Positions 42,569 through 50,755 of a stretch of DNA of 64,000 bases are shown here, one piece after another. The stretch comes from CAYHCE01 sp964355015 (GTDB lineage: Bacteria; Cyanobacteriota; Cyanobacteriia; PCC-6307; Cyanobiaceae), in the NCBI GenBank assembly GCA_964355015.1, contig CAYHCE010000006.1, positions 1 through 64,000 on the forward strand. Direction: 5' to 3'. Under the pieces are notes generated by a model. That model was not told the origin of the DNA. It made no database searches and saw only the letters and a program-made list of their open reading frames with translations. The translations under genes were made by a program, and so were the position numbers. Within the stretch, counting starts at the first letter, position 1; the number at the start of each line of letters is the position of its first letter.

Positions 42569-43429
42569 ATGTCCCAGCCGGCGCTCACCATCGCCTCCCT
42601 GATCCGGGCAGACCGCCTGCGTCCAGCCAGCCAGTGGCTGCTGGGCGGACGCTACGAGCTGGTGGAGCTGGGGGACGAGCCGGATCCAGTGGCAGCCTTG
42701 GAGCGCCGCTGGGAGCGGTTCGACGCGGTGCTGCTGGAACAGGGTGTGTTGCCACAGGAGGGATTTCAGCGGCTGCAAGCCCAGGGGCTGGTGCTGCCGG
42801 CGGTGGTGGTGGGTCAGCTGAGCGGCCGGGTGGAGTACCACGAGGCCGAGATCCATCTGCCCCCGGATCAGATGGAACAGCTCAGTTACAGCCTGGATGC
42901 GGCCATCTCCCGATTTCTGCGGCGTGGCCCCGCCAACGGAGCGGCCACCGAGGAGGGCAGCCGGGCCCGGGAGCCATGGCGGCTGTCGAATCGGCTGCGG
43001 GAACGGCTCGGTTACCTTGGGGTTTTCTACAAACGGGATCCCTCCAGGTTTCTGCGCAATCTTCCTCCGACCGAGCGCCAGGAACTGCTCCGCTCGCTGG
43101 AGCGCACCTATCGGGATCTGCTGATCAGCTACTTCCGTGACCCGGCCGCTGCCAACCAGGCCCAGGAGAGTTTCGTGAACACAGTCTTCTTCAGTGATCT
43201 ATCGATCACCAAAACTGTGGAAATCCATGTGAATCTGATTGACAGTTTCTGGAAGCAGCTCAAGCTGGAGGGTCACAAAAATGATTTTCTTCAGGACTAC
43301 CGGCTAGTGCTGCTGGATGTGATGGCCCATCTTTGCGAGATGTACCGGCGTTCCCTGCCCCCCGATGCTGCCCTCAAAGCAGCCGAACCACTCAACAGTC
43401 TGATTGTCACGCCATCGGAGCCGAATTGA
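42569..43429 (+). CDS. kaiA: Circadian clock protein KaiA
   Basis: A 286-residue protein with an N-terminal pseudo-receiver-like half (to about residue 135) and the conserved C-terminal KaiC-binding four-helix domain: LGYLGVFYKRDPSRFLRNL, SYFRDPAAANQAQESFVN and VEIHVNLIDSFWKQLKLEGHK. KaiA binds the KaiC A-loop and stimulates its autophosphorylation. Intact kaiA marks a full oscillator, unlike Prochlorococcus, which lacks the gene. Its TGA overlaps the kaiB ATG by one base (TGATG). The second half uses noticeably more A/T-ending codons than nearby genes. Confidence 0.96.
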   Translation: MSQPALTIASLIRADRLRPASQWLLGGRYELVELGDEPDPVAALERRWERFDAVLLEQGVLPQEGFQRLQAQGLVLPAVVVGQLSGRVEYHEAEIHLPPDQMEQLSYSLDAAISRFLRRGPANGAATEEGSRAREPWRLSNRLRERLGYLGVFYKRDPSRFLRNLPPTERQELLRSLERTYRDLLISYFRDPAAANQAQESFVNTVFFSDLSITKTVEIHVNLIDSFWKQLKLEGHKNDFLQDYRLVLLDVMAHLCEMYRRSLPPDAALKAAEPLNSLIVTPSEPN

Positions 43430-43767
43430 TGCCTCTACGCAAAACCTACATCCTCAAGCTCTACGTTGCCGGCAACACGCCAAATTCCATGCGTGCACTC
43501 AAGACGTTGCGCACGATCCTGGAGCAGGAGTTCAAGGGTGTCTACGCCCTCAAGGTGATCGATGTGCTCAAAAATCCCCAACTCGCCGAGGAGGACAAGA
43601 TTCTGGCCACTCCCACCCTCGCCAAGATCCTGCCGCCGCCGGTGCGGCGCATCATCGGTGACCTCTCCGACAGGGAGCGGGTCCTGATCGGCCTTGATCT
43701 CCTCTATGACGAACTCAGCGAGAGCGAAATCCAGGAGGCGGGCATCGAGCCGTCCGGCGAGCTGTGA
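43429..43767 (+). CDS. kaiB: Circadian clock protein KaiB
   Basis: A 112-residue thioredoxin-like protein: MPLRKTYILKLYVAGNTPNS, ALKTLRTILEQEFKG and ATPTLAKILPPPVRRIIGDLS, all hallmark KaiB. It switches fold to bind phosphorylated KaiC, sequester KaiA and release output kinases. The tail after residue 95 is acidic. It is coupled to kaiA (TGATG) and followed by a 74-base gap before kaiC. Confidence 0.97.
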   Translation: MPLRKTYILKLYVAGNTPNSMRALKTLRTILEQEFKGVYALKVIDVLKNPQLAEEDKILATPTLAKILPPPVRRIIGDLSDRERVLIGLDLLYDELSESEIQEAGIEPSGEL

Positions 43768-43841
43768 ATTCTGTAGATGCCCCTGCGTTTTCGCAGTCTT
43801 CCCGCTCCAAAGCGTAAATTTTCCCAGGACTACCAGAGTTC

Positions 43842-45386
43842 ATGCAGGATTTCAGCGCCGTCAGCCAGCCACGGATGCAGGTGCAGAAGCTTCCCACCGG
43901 CATCGAGGGCCTCGATGACATCTGCCAGGGAGGCCTGCCGATCGGTCGCTCCACCCTGATCAGCGGCACCTCCGGAACTGGCAAAACCGTTTTTTCCCTG
44001 CATTATCTTTACAACGGCATCCGCCAGTTCGACGAGCCCGGCATCTTCGTTACATTCGAGGAATCACCGCTCGACATCATCCGCAATGCCGCCAGTTTCG
44101 GTTGGAACCTCCAGGAGCTGATCTCCCGGGAAAAGCTCTTCATCCTCGATGCATCACCGGATCCCGACGGCCAGGATGTGGCGGGTAATTTTGATCTTTC
44201 TGGGTTGATCGAAAGGATTAACTACGCAATCCGCAAGTACAAGGCCAGGCGCGTTGCGATCGATTCGATTACTGCCGTCTTTCAGCAATATGATGCCGTA
44301 TCCGTGGTGCGGCGTGAGATCTTCCGCCTGATCGCCAGGCTCAAGGAAATCGGTGTCACCACGGTGATGACCACCGAGCGTATCGATGAGTACGGCCCGA
44401 TCGCCCGCTACGGCGTCGAGGAATTCGTCTCCGACAACGTGGTGATCCTGCGCAATGTTCTGGAGGGCGAGCGGCGACGCCGCACCGTGGAGATCCTCAA
44501 GCTGCGGGGCACCACTCACATGAAGGGAGAGTTCCCTTTCACGATGGGTACCCATGGCGTCTCCATCTTCCCGCTCGGGGCCATGCGGCTCACCCAGCGT
44601 TCCTCGAATGTCCGGATCAGTTCCGGAGTGCCCCGTCTAGATGAGATGTGCGGCGGCGGCTTCTTCAAGGATTCGATCATCCTGGCCACCGGCGCCACCG
44701 GAACGGGCAAGACGCTGCTGGTCAGCAAGTTCGTTGAAAATGCCTGCGGCACCAATGAGCGTGCCATCCTCTTCGCTTATGAGGAGTCTCGGGCCCAGCT
44801 GCTGCGCAACGCCACCAGCTGGGGTATCGATTTCGAGCAGATGGAGCAGGATGGCCTGCTGAAGATCATCTGCGCCTATCCGGAATCAACCGGCTTGGAG
44901 GATCACCTCCAGATCATCAAGACCGAGATCAGAGAGTTCAAACCATCTCGAATGGCGATCGATTCACTCTCGGCTTTGTCCAGAGGAGTGAGCCACAACG
45001 CCTTCCGGCAGTTCGTGATTGGGGTCACTGGCTATGCCAAGCAGGAGGAGATCGCCGGGTTCTTCACCAATACCTCCGAGGAGTTCATGGGCAGTCACTC
45101 GATCACCGATTCCCATATCTCCACGATCACCGATAGCATCCTGCTGCTGCAGTACGTCGAGATCAGGGGCGAGATGGCCAGGGCCATCAACGTGTTCAAG
45201 ATGCGTGGGTCCTGGCATGACAAGGGCATCCGCGAGTTCGTGATCACCGGCAGTGGGCCCGAGATCAAGGATTCGTTCTCGAACTTCGAACGCATCATCA
45301 GTGGTGTGCCCCACCGCATCAGCACCGACGAGCGCAGCGAACTCTCACGGATCGCCCGCGGCGTGGCCGGCGACGAGCCGTTCTGA
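43842..45386 (+). CDS. kaiC: Circadian clock protein KaiC
   Basis: A 514-residue double RecA-like ATPase. CI has the P-loop GTSGTGKT at 42-49 and catalytic Glu73-Glu74; CII has GATGTGKT at 284-291. The phosphorylation sites are preserved as Thr422, Ser427 and Thr428 in ITDSHISTITD, matching Thr426, Ser431 and Thr432 of the Synechococcus elongatus protein. The C-terminal A-loop region follows. KaiC hexamers keep time through ordered phosphorylation. Its last 42 bases overlap nblS on the other strand. Confidence 0.98.
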   Translation: MQDFSAVSQPRMQVQKLPTGIEGLDDICQGGLPIGRSTLISGTSGTGKTVFSLHYLYNGIRQFDEPGIFVTFEESPLDIIRNAASFGWNLQELISREKLFILDASPDPDGQDVAGNFDLSGLIERINYAIRKYKARRVAIDSITAVFQQYDAVSVVRREIFRLIARLKEIGVTTVMTTERIDEYGPIARYGVEEFVSDNVVILRNVLEGERRRRTVEILKLRGTTHMKGEFPFTMGTHGVSIFPLGAMRLTQRSSNVRISSGVPRLDEMCGGGFFKDSIILATGATGTGKTLLVSKFVENACGTNERAILFAYEESRAQLLRNATSWGIDFEQMEQDGLLKIICAYPESTGLEDHLQIIKTEIREFKPSRMAIDSLSALSRGVSHNAFRQFVIGVTGYAKQEEIAGFFTNTSEEFMGSHSITDSHISTITDSILLLQYVEIRGEMARAINVFKMRGSWHDKGIREFVITGSGPEIKDSFSNFERIISGVPHRISTDERSELSRIARGVAGDEPF

Positions 45387-47456
45387 GCTCGGCGCGGTCT
45401 CGTGGTCGCGCCGGTCCCCTGCCGCCAACAGCAGTTCGTCGCTGTCGGCCTGCTCCAGGGGCAGATCGAACCAGAAGGTGGTTCCCACGCCCGATTCACT
45501 CACGATCTTGATGCCGGTGCCGTGCTTCTCCAGGATGCCCCTCACGATCGAGAGCCCCAGACCGGTACCCACTTCGGTGTGCACGGTGTTTTCCACCCTG
45601 TAGAAGCGCTCGAAGATCCTCTCCTGATCCTCCCGGGAAATGCCGGTCCCCGTGTCCGAGATCTCTACCCGTAACCGAGGCAGCGGAGAGGTGAGTTCGC
45701 AGCTGGGGCCCTTGCTGAGGGGGTTGGTGCTCGGGTCGAGGTGGCAGGAATCGGGCCAGGGATAGGCCCTCAGCACCAGTTTGCCCCCCTTGGGGGTGAA
45801 CTTGAGGGCGTTGCCCACCAGGTTGTCGAGCACCTGGAGCAGCTGATCCCAGCTGCCCCGGACCCGCGGCAGCTGGCCCTCCACCTCCAGATGCAGGTCC
45901 ACCCCTTTGTCCTCGGCATTGAGCCGGTAGTTGCGCAGGGTCTGCTCGATCGCAGGACGGAGCTCCATCGGTTCGAGCGTCCAGGATCGATCCGATTCCA
46001 GCCGGGAGAGATCGAGCACGTCGTTCACCAGCCGGGTCAGCCGGTCGGTCTCGGAATTGGCGATCGCCAGGAACTCCTGGGTTTCCTCCTCGCTCAGCTG
46101 GTCGCGCAGATCGTGGAGAGTCTCCACGTAGCTCTTGATGTTGCACAGCGGCGTGCGCAACTCGTGGGAGACGTTGCTGATGAAGCGGCTCTGGGCTGCG
46201 TTCAGCTCCACCTCACGGGTCAGGTCCTGCACGGTCATGGCGATCCCCTTGAGGCTTTCGCCGCTGGCGTCCTTCACTGCCTGCAGCACGATTCTCAGGG
46301 TGCGGGGTGGCTCGCCGAAGCTGCAGCGCACGTCGGTACTGTCCCGTTCGCCGCTGAGCAGGCTGTCGAGAGGCCCCTGCAGCTCCATCGCCAGCACGTC
46401 CGGCAGTTCGCTGCCCAGATCGCTGCCTTCGAGGTTGCGACCCTCCCAGCGGAACTGGCGCCGGGCTGTGGGATTCACCAATACGATGCGCCCCTCGCCG
46501 TCCAGCAGCGCGGCGCCGTCGGCCATCGTCGCGATCAGTGTCTGCTGCTTCACCTGCGCGGCGGTGAGTTCCTCGATGTTGGCGGCGTCGTAGACCTCCA
46601 GCTGCGAGGCCATGTCGTTGAAGCCATTGAGCAGTTCTCCCAGCTCCCCCCCCACCGGCAGGGAGATGCGGGCCTCGAAGTCGCCGTCGGCGATGGCTCG
46701 CACCCCCCGCAGCAGCTCCTTCACAGGTTGGGTGATCGTGAGGGCGTTGAAGACCGCACCCAGGATCACCAGCACCCAGATCGAGACGAACACAGCCACC
46801 GTCACCTCGCGGGTGAGGGCCGCGCTGGCCAGCACGGCCTCGTTGGGGTTGATGCCGAGCGCCAGCACACCCAGGTAACGCCCGTCGCTCACCATCGGCA
46901 CGAACACATCGGTCACCTGACCGTCGGGGCTCAGGTGCTGCCGGATCAGGGGGTTCTGAGGGCGGCGCTGCAGATCGGCCGGCAGCTCCAGGCGGCGACT
47001 GAGCAGCAGTTCGCTGCCGCCACTGGTGGCGCTGATCGGGATCCCGAGGTAGATCACTCCCTCAGGATCGGCAAAGAAGATGTAACGGAGGCTGCGGCTG
47101 GCGCGCCAGAACCGCTCGGCGACGGACGCCAGCTCCCGGTCGTTGCCTTCGGCCACAAGAGGGGTGACGTTGGCGGAGAGCAGCAGGCCGAGGTCACGGG
47201 CGAAGCGGGTGTCGCTCATGCGGGCATCCCTCTGGATGCCGTTGAGGGCAAAGAAGGTGATGCCCGTCATCATCAGGCTCACCACCAGGGTGGCCACCGC
47301 CAGCAGTTTCGTCTGGAGGCTGAACTCCGCCCACCACTGCGCCAGCTTCTGCCACCAGGAGCGCATGGAGTGCTCCAGCGCCGGGGAGGCGAGCGCCGGG
47401 CCGGGTTCGGGGCTGGGATCCGGGTTGTCGCCCTGGGGCGGAGGGGCCGCGGTCAC
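45345..47456 (-). CDS. nblS: Sensor histidine kinase NblS (Hik33/DspA-type)
   Basis: A 703-residue membrane kinase. Two transmembrane segments (about 51-72 and 219-240) flank a periplasmic sensor domain. HAMP (about 240-295), PAS (about 300-415), HisKA with His431 in FISNVSHELRTPL and an HATPase domain (LDNLVGNALKFTPKGG, ISDTGTGIS, GTGLGLSIVRGILEKH) follow. The order and the FSLQTKLLAVATLVVSLMM segment fit NblS, which controls high-light, cold and nutrient responses. MRSWW at residue 31 is an alternative start. Its 3' end lies inside kaiC. purD is 27 bases upstream. Confidence 0.93.
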   Translation of the reverse strand: MTAAPPPQGDNPDPSPEPGPALASPALEHSMRSWWQKLAQWWAEFSLQTKLLAVATLVVSLMMTGITFFALNGIQRDARMSDTRFARDLGLLLSANVTPLVAEGNDRELASVAERFWRASRSLRYIFFADPEGVIYLGIPISATSGGSELLLSRRLELPADLQRRPQNPLIRQHLSPDGQVTDVFVPMVSDGRYLGVLALGINPNEAVLASAALTREVTVAVFVSIWVLVILGAVFNALTITQPVKELLRGVRAIADGDFEARISLPVGGELGELLNGFNDMASQLEVYDAANIEELTAAQVKQQTLIATMADGAALLDGEGRIVLVNPTARRQFRWEGRNLEGSDLGSELPDVLAMELQGPLDSLLSGERDSTDVRCSFGEPPRTLRIVLQAVKDASGESLKGIAMTVQDLTREVELNAAQSRFISNVSHELRTPLCNIKSYVETLHDLRDQLSEEETQEFLAIANSETDRLTRLVNDVLDLSRLESDRSWTLEPMELRPAIEQTLRNYRLNAEDKGVDLHLEVEGQLPRVRGSWDQLLQVLDNLVGNALKFTPKGGKLVLRAYPWPDSCHLDPSTNPLSKGPSCELTSPLPRLRVEISDTGTGISREDQERIFERFYRVENTVHTEVGTGLGLSIVRGILEKHGTGIKIVSESGVGTTFWFDLPLEQADSDELLLAAGDRRDHETAPSSERLVAGHAAGDP

Positions 47457-47483
47457 GCGCGGAACCGTCGATAGAGGGGCACC

Positions 47484-48833
47484 TTAGGAGTGGCGCACCT
47501 GATGGCCGATGTCACGCCGGAAGGTGATTCCCTCGAACGCCACCTCGGCCAGCCCTCCGTAGGCGGAGGCGAAGGCCGCGTCGAAGTCGTCCGCCTGGGC
47601 CACCACCGCCAGCACCCGGCCGCCCGCCGTGACGCAGGTGCCGCCGGGGTCCAGACGGCTGCCGGCATGGAACAGCTGGCGCTCGTCGGCGGGTTTCAGG
47701 GCTGAGCGGATCGGATCGCCGAGCCGAACCTCGCCGGGATAGCCGGCCGCGGCGGCCACCACGCAGGCGCTGCAGCGTTCGGCGATGGCCAGGGTCGGGG
47801 CCTCCGCCAGCCGTCCGGTGGCGCAGGCCAGCAGCACCTCCGCCAGTTCTCCCCCCAGCAGGGGCATCAGGGTCTGACACTCCGGATCGCCGAAGCGGCA
47901 GTTGAACTCGATCACCTTCGGGCCGGTCTCGGTGAGCATGAGGCCGGCGTAGAGGACGCCGCGGTAGTCGATGCCGCGGTTGCAGAGGGCCTGCAAGGTG
48001 GGTTCCAGCACCTCCTGTCGCACCTGCTCCAGGGCGGCTGCGTTCAGCAGGGGAGCGGGGGCGTAGGCCCCCATGCCGCCGGTGTTGGGTCCGGTGTCCC
48101 CCTCGCCGATGCGCTTGTGGTCCTGGGCGGGAGGGAGCAACACCATCGTGCGCCCGTCGGTGAGGGCGAACACCGAGACCTCCGGCCCGCTCAGGCGCTC
48201 CTCCAGCACCAGGGCCTCACCGGCGCTGCCGAAGCGGCCGGCGAACACCTCTTCGATTGCGGCCCGCGTCTCCTCGGTGGTGTCGGCCACCGTCACCCCC
48301 TTGCCGGCGGCCAGCCCGTCGGCCTTCACCACCAGCGGCCGGGGGTGCCGCTCCAGGACAGCCAGGGCCTCCTCGCGGCTGGAAGCGGCCCAGTAGCCCG
48401 CCGTGGGCACGCCGGCCTCCACCATCAGGGCCTTGGCCCACTGCTTGCTGGCCTCCAGCCGGGCGCCGTCAGCTCCCGGTCCGAACACCGCCAGGCCCCC
48501 GGCCCGCAGGGCGTCGGCCAGGCCGGCGGCCAGGGGCCCTTCCGGGCCCACCACCACCAGCCCCACCCGTCGCTCCCGACAGGCCTCCAGCAGGGCGGCC
48601 TGGTCCGTTTCGGCGATCGTCAGCGGCTCACAGCCCACCAGCTCGGCCGTGCCGCCGTTGCCCGGTGCCACCCAGACCCGCTCGACACCTGGACAGCGGG
48701 CCAGGGCCCAGGCCAGGGCGTTCTCGCGCCCACCCGAGCCCACCACCAGCAGTCGGGAGAGAGCAGAAGCGTGCTGGCCGGCCGGGGCGGCAGTGGCCTC
48801 GGGCTGGATGGAGGGGTGGGCCGAAGCAGTCAT
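47484..48833 (-). CDS. purD: Phosphoribosylamine--glycine ligase
   Basis: A 449-residue ATP-grasp enzyme: LLVVGSGGRENALAWALA, VVGPEGPLAAGLADAL, VVKADGLAAGKGVTVA and EFNCRFGDPECQTLMPLL are hallmark GARS. It makes glycinamide ribonucleotide in purine synthesis. The first 25 residues are a variable extension. nblS follows closely on the same strand, so a purine gene and a stress kinase probably share a transcript. Confidence 0.97.
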   Translation of the reverse strand: MTASAHPSIQPEATAAPAGQHASALSRLLVVGSGGRENALAWALARCPGVERVWVAPGNGGTAELVGCEPLTIAETDQAALLEACRERRVGLVVVGPEGPLAAGLADALRAGGLAVFGPGADGARLEASKQWAKALMVEAGVPTAGYWAASSREEALAVLERHPRPLVVKADGLAAGKGVTVADTTEETRAAIEEVFAGRFGSAGEALVLEERLSGPEVSVFALTDGRTMVLLPPAQDHKRIGEGDTGPNTGGMGAYAPAPLLNAAALEQVRQEVLEPTLQALCNRGIDYRGVLYAGLMLTETGPKVIEFNCRFGDPECQTLMPLLGGELAEVLLACATGRLAEAPTLAIAERCSACVVAAAAGYPGEVRLGDPIRSALKPADERQLFHAGSRLDPGGTCVTAGGRVLAVVAQADDFDAAFASAYGGLAEVAFEGITFRRDIGHQVRHS

Positions 48834-48934
48834 GGGGCCGGGGCGGCGGGAGTGGCAGGCCGGTTCCCCTTAGGTTGTGGCCCGGTGGACCGCCAGCCGT
48901 GTCTCTCCCTCTTTACTTGCCGGCGGTTCTGACC

Positions 48935-49960
48935 GTGTCTGCCGTCCGCCGGACGGGCAGTCGCCTGCTCGGGCCGGTCGCGGTCCTGCTGGCCGGCGCC
49001 TGGATCGGTGCCGGCTCCGTCAGGGCCGAGCTGCTGTCGTCGCCTGCCTCCGCTCCAGCTTCAGCAACGGCGGTGGCGATGAGCGAGCCGGCCTTCGCCG
49101 CGGCGCTGGCATCCGAGCAGCTGCCTGTGCTGGAGCTCGCCTGCCAGGACGCGGCCCGCTTCGATCTGCCGCTGCGGCTGCGGCAGCTGAAGGATCGGCT
49201 GGTGGCGCTGCGGCCTGCCCCCCAGCCCCTGCCCGTGGTGCTCGCCAACGCCAACGCCCTGATCAGTTGCCTGGCACCGGAGGCGGCCCTGGCGGTGCTC
49301 GACCGCTACGGCCCCGGGCCGGGGGTCGAGCGCCAGCAATGGCTGATCCAGCAGTGGCGCGCCGCCAACGCCGGCCTGAACCATCGCCGTGCCGCCGAGG
49401 CGCTGCGCCGCCTGGCGGCGGGCAGTGTCGCCAGGCTCGAGACCGTGCCCCTGCCGTTGCGGCTGCGCGACGACGGCACCCTCGACACCCTGCCGGCGCT
49501 CGATGTGCTGGCAGGCCATCTGCAGGCCCTGGGCCGTGATCGGGAAGCGGCTGAAGTGCTGCTGGCGGGCCGGCTGCCGGGCCTGGTGGCGGCCGAGCGG
49601 CTGCAGAAGGCCGTCAGGCTGCTGGCCGACGTGCCCCTGGCCCAGCGCAATGCCCTGCTGGAAACGGCCCTTGACCAGGCGGCCGCCGCCGGTGCCTGGG
49701 GGATGGCGGCCGAACTGCTGGATGGCCAGCGCCTGCTGCAGGAGAAGGAGGGCGGCGATCCGGCCGCTGCCCGTGAACGGCGCCTGCGGCTCAGCCAGCG
49801 CATCGACGATGCCTATGCCGAGTGGCTGCTGCGGCGTGGCGATCCCGCCCAGGCGGCCCGCAGCGGAGAGCTGGAGCGGCAGTTGCGCTCCCCCCGCACC
49901 CCCGGCGGCCATGCTGAGAACCGCCAACCCGTGTTGCCCTCCGATCCGTCTCCACCATGA
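48935..49960 (+). CDS. Exported protein of unknown function, helical repeat-like
   Basis: From GTG 48935 the product has 341 residues, with a signal peptide (LLGPVAVLLAGAWIGAGSVRAE). The mature part is Ala/Leu/Arg-rich and helical, with recurring AAEALRRLA and AAEVLLAGRL-type units that suggest TPR or a similar solenoid. The C-terminal 25 residues are Pro-rich. No named family is recognised. Its stop overlaps the purC start (ATGA), and a TAGGTT hexamer at 48871-48876 may be its -10 box. Confidence 0.78.
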   Translation: MSAVRRTGSRLLGPVAVLLAGAWIGAGSVRAELLSSPASAPASATAVAMSEPAFAAALASEQLPVLELACQDAARFDLPLRLRQLKDRLVALRPAPQPLPVVLANANALISCLAPEAALAVLDRYGPGPGVERQQWLIQQWRAANAGLNHRRAAEALRRLAAGSVARLETVPLPLRLRDDGTLDTLPALDVLAGHLQALGRDREAAEVLLAGRLPGLVAAERLQKAVRLLADVPLAQRNALLETALDQAAAAGAWGMAAELLDGQRLLQEKEGGDPAAARERRLRLSQRIDDAYAEWLLRRGDPAQAARSGELERQLRSPRTPGGHAENRQPVLPSDPSPP

Positions 49961-50712
49961 CCTCTTATCAGCTGGGTCCTTTGCTGTACGAAGGCAAGGC
50001 CAAGCGGTTGTTCCGCACCGACCGTGAGGATCTGGTGGCGGTGGAGTTCAAGGACGACGCCACCGCCTTCAATGCCCTCAAGAAGGCCCAGTTGCAGGGC
50101 AAGGGAGCGCTCAACTGTCAGATCTCCGCTCTGCTGTTCGAGCATCTGGAGCGAGCGGGGGTTCCCACCCACTACCTCGGTGTGCAGGCGAGCCACTGGA
50201 TGCTCGTGCGGCCCGTGCGGGTGATTCCCCTCGAGGTGGTGATCCGCAACGTGGCGGCAGGTTCGCTCTGCCGGGAGATGCCGATCGCCCCCGGCACGCC
50301 CCTGGACCCTCCCCTGCTCGACCTGTACTACAAGGACGATGCCTACGCCGATCCCCTGCTCACCGAGGCCCGGCTGGAGCGGCTTGACCTGCTGACACCT
50401 GATCAGCGCCAGGAGCTCGAACGGCTCGCCCGACGGGTGAACGCGGTGCTGCAGGAGCTGTTCGCCGCCCTGCAGCTCGAACTGGTGGACTTCAAGCTCG
50501 AACTGGGTTTCACGGCGGAGGGTCGGCTGGTGGTGGCCGATGAGATCAGCCCTGACACCTGCCGTCTGTGGGACCGGGACGTGAGCGACGTCAGCGACCG
50601 CATTCTCGACAAGGACCGTTTCCGCCAGGATCTCGGCGGCGTGGTCGAGGCCTATGGGGAGGTCCTCAAACGGGTCCAAGGGGTGATCCCGGGACCGGTC
50701 GTCTACCGGTAA
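49957..50712 (+). CDS. purC: SAICAR synthetase
   Basis: A 251-residue enzyme: LLYEGKAKRLFRTD, EFKDDATAFNALKK, VIRNVAAGSLCREM, LVDFKLELGF and DEISPDTCRLWD are standard PurC motifs. It joins CAIR and aspartate with ATP in purine synthesis. It is translationally coupled to the exported protein upstream, and the BamA gene follows after 43 bases. Confidence 0.97.
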   Translation: MTSYQLGPLLYEGKAKRLFRTDREDLVAVEFKDDATAFNALKKAQLQGKGALNCQISALLFEHLERAGVPTHYLGVQASHWMLVRPVRVIPLEVVIRNVAAGSLCREMPIAPGTPLDPPLLDLYYKDDAYADPLLTEARLERLDLLTPDQRQELERLARRVNAVLQELFAALQLELVDFKLELGFTAEGRLVVADEISPDTCRLWDRDVSDVSDRILDKDRFRQDLGGVVEAYGEVLKRVQGVIPGPVVYR

Positions 50713-50755
50713 GGTCACGGCAATTTGCGGCGCTGCCGCGTTGCCTCGGAGAACC

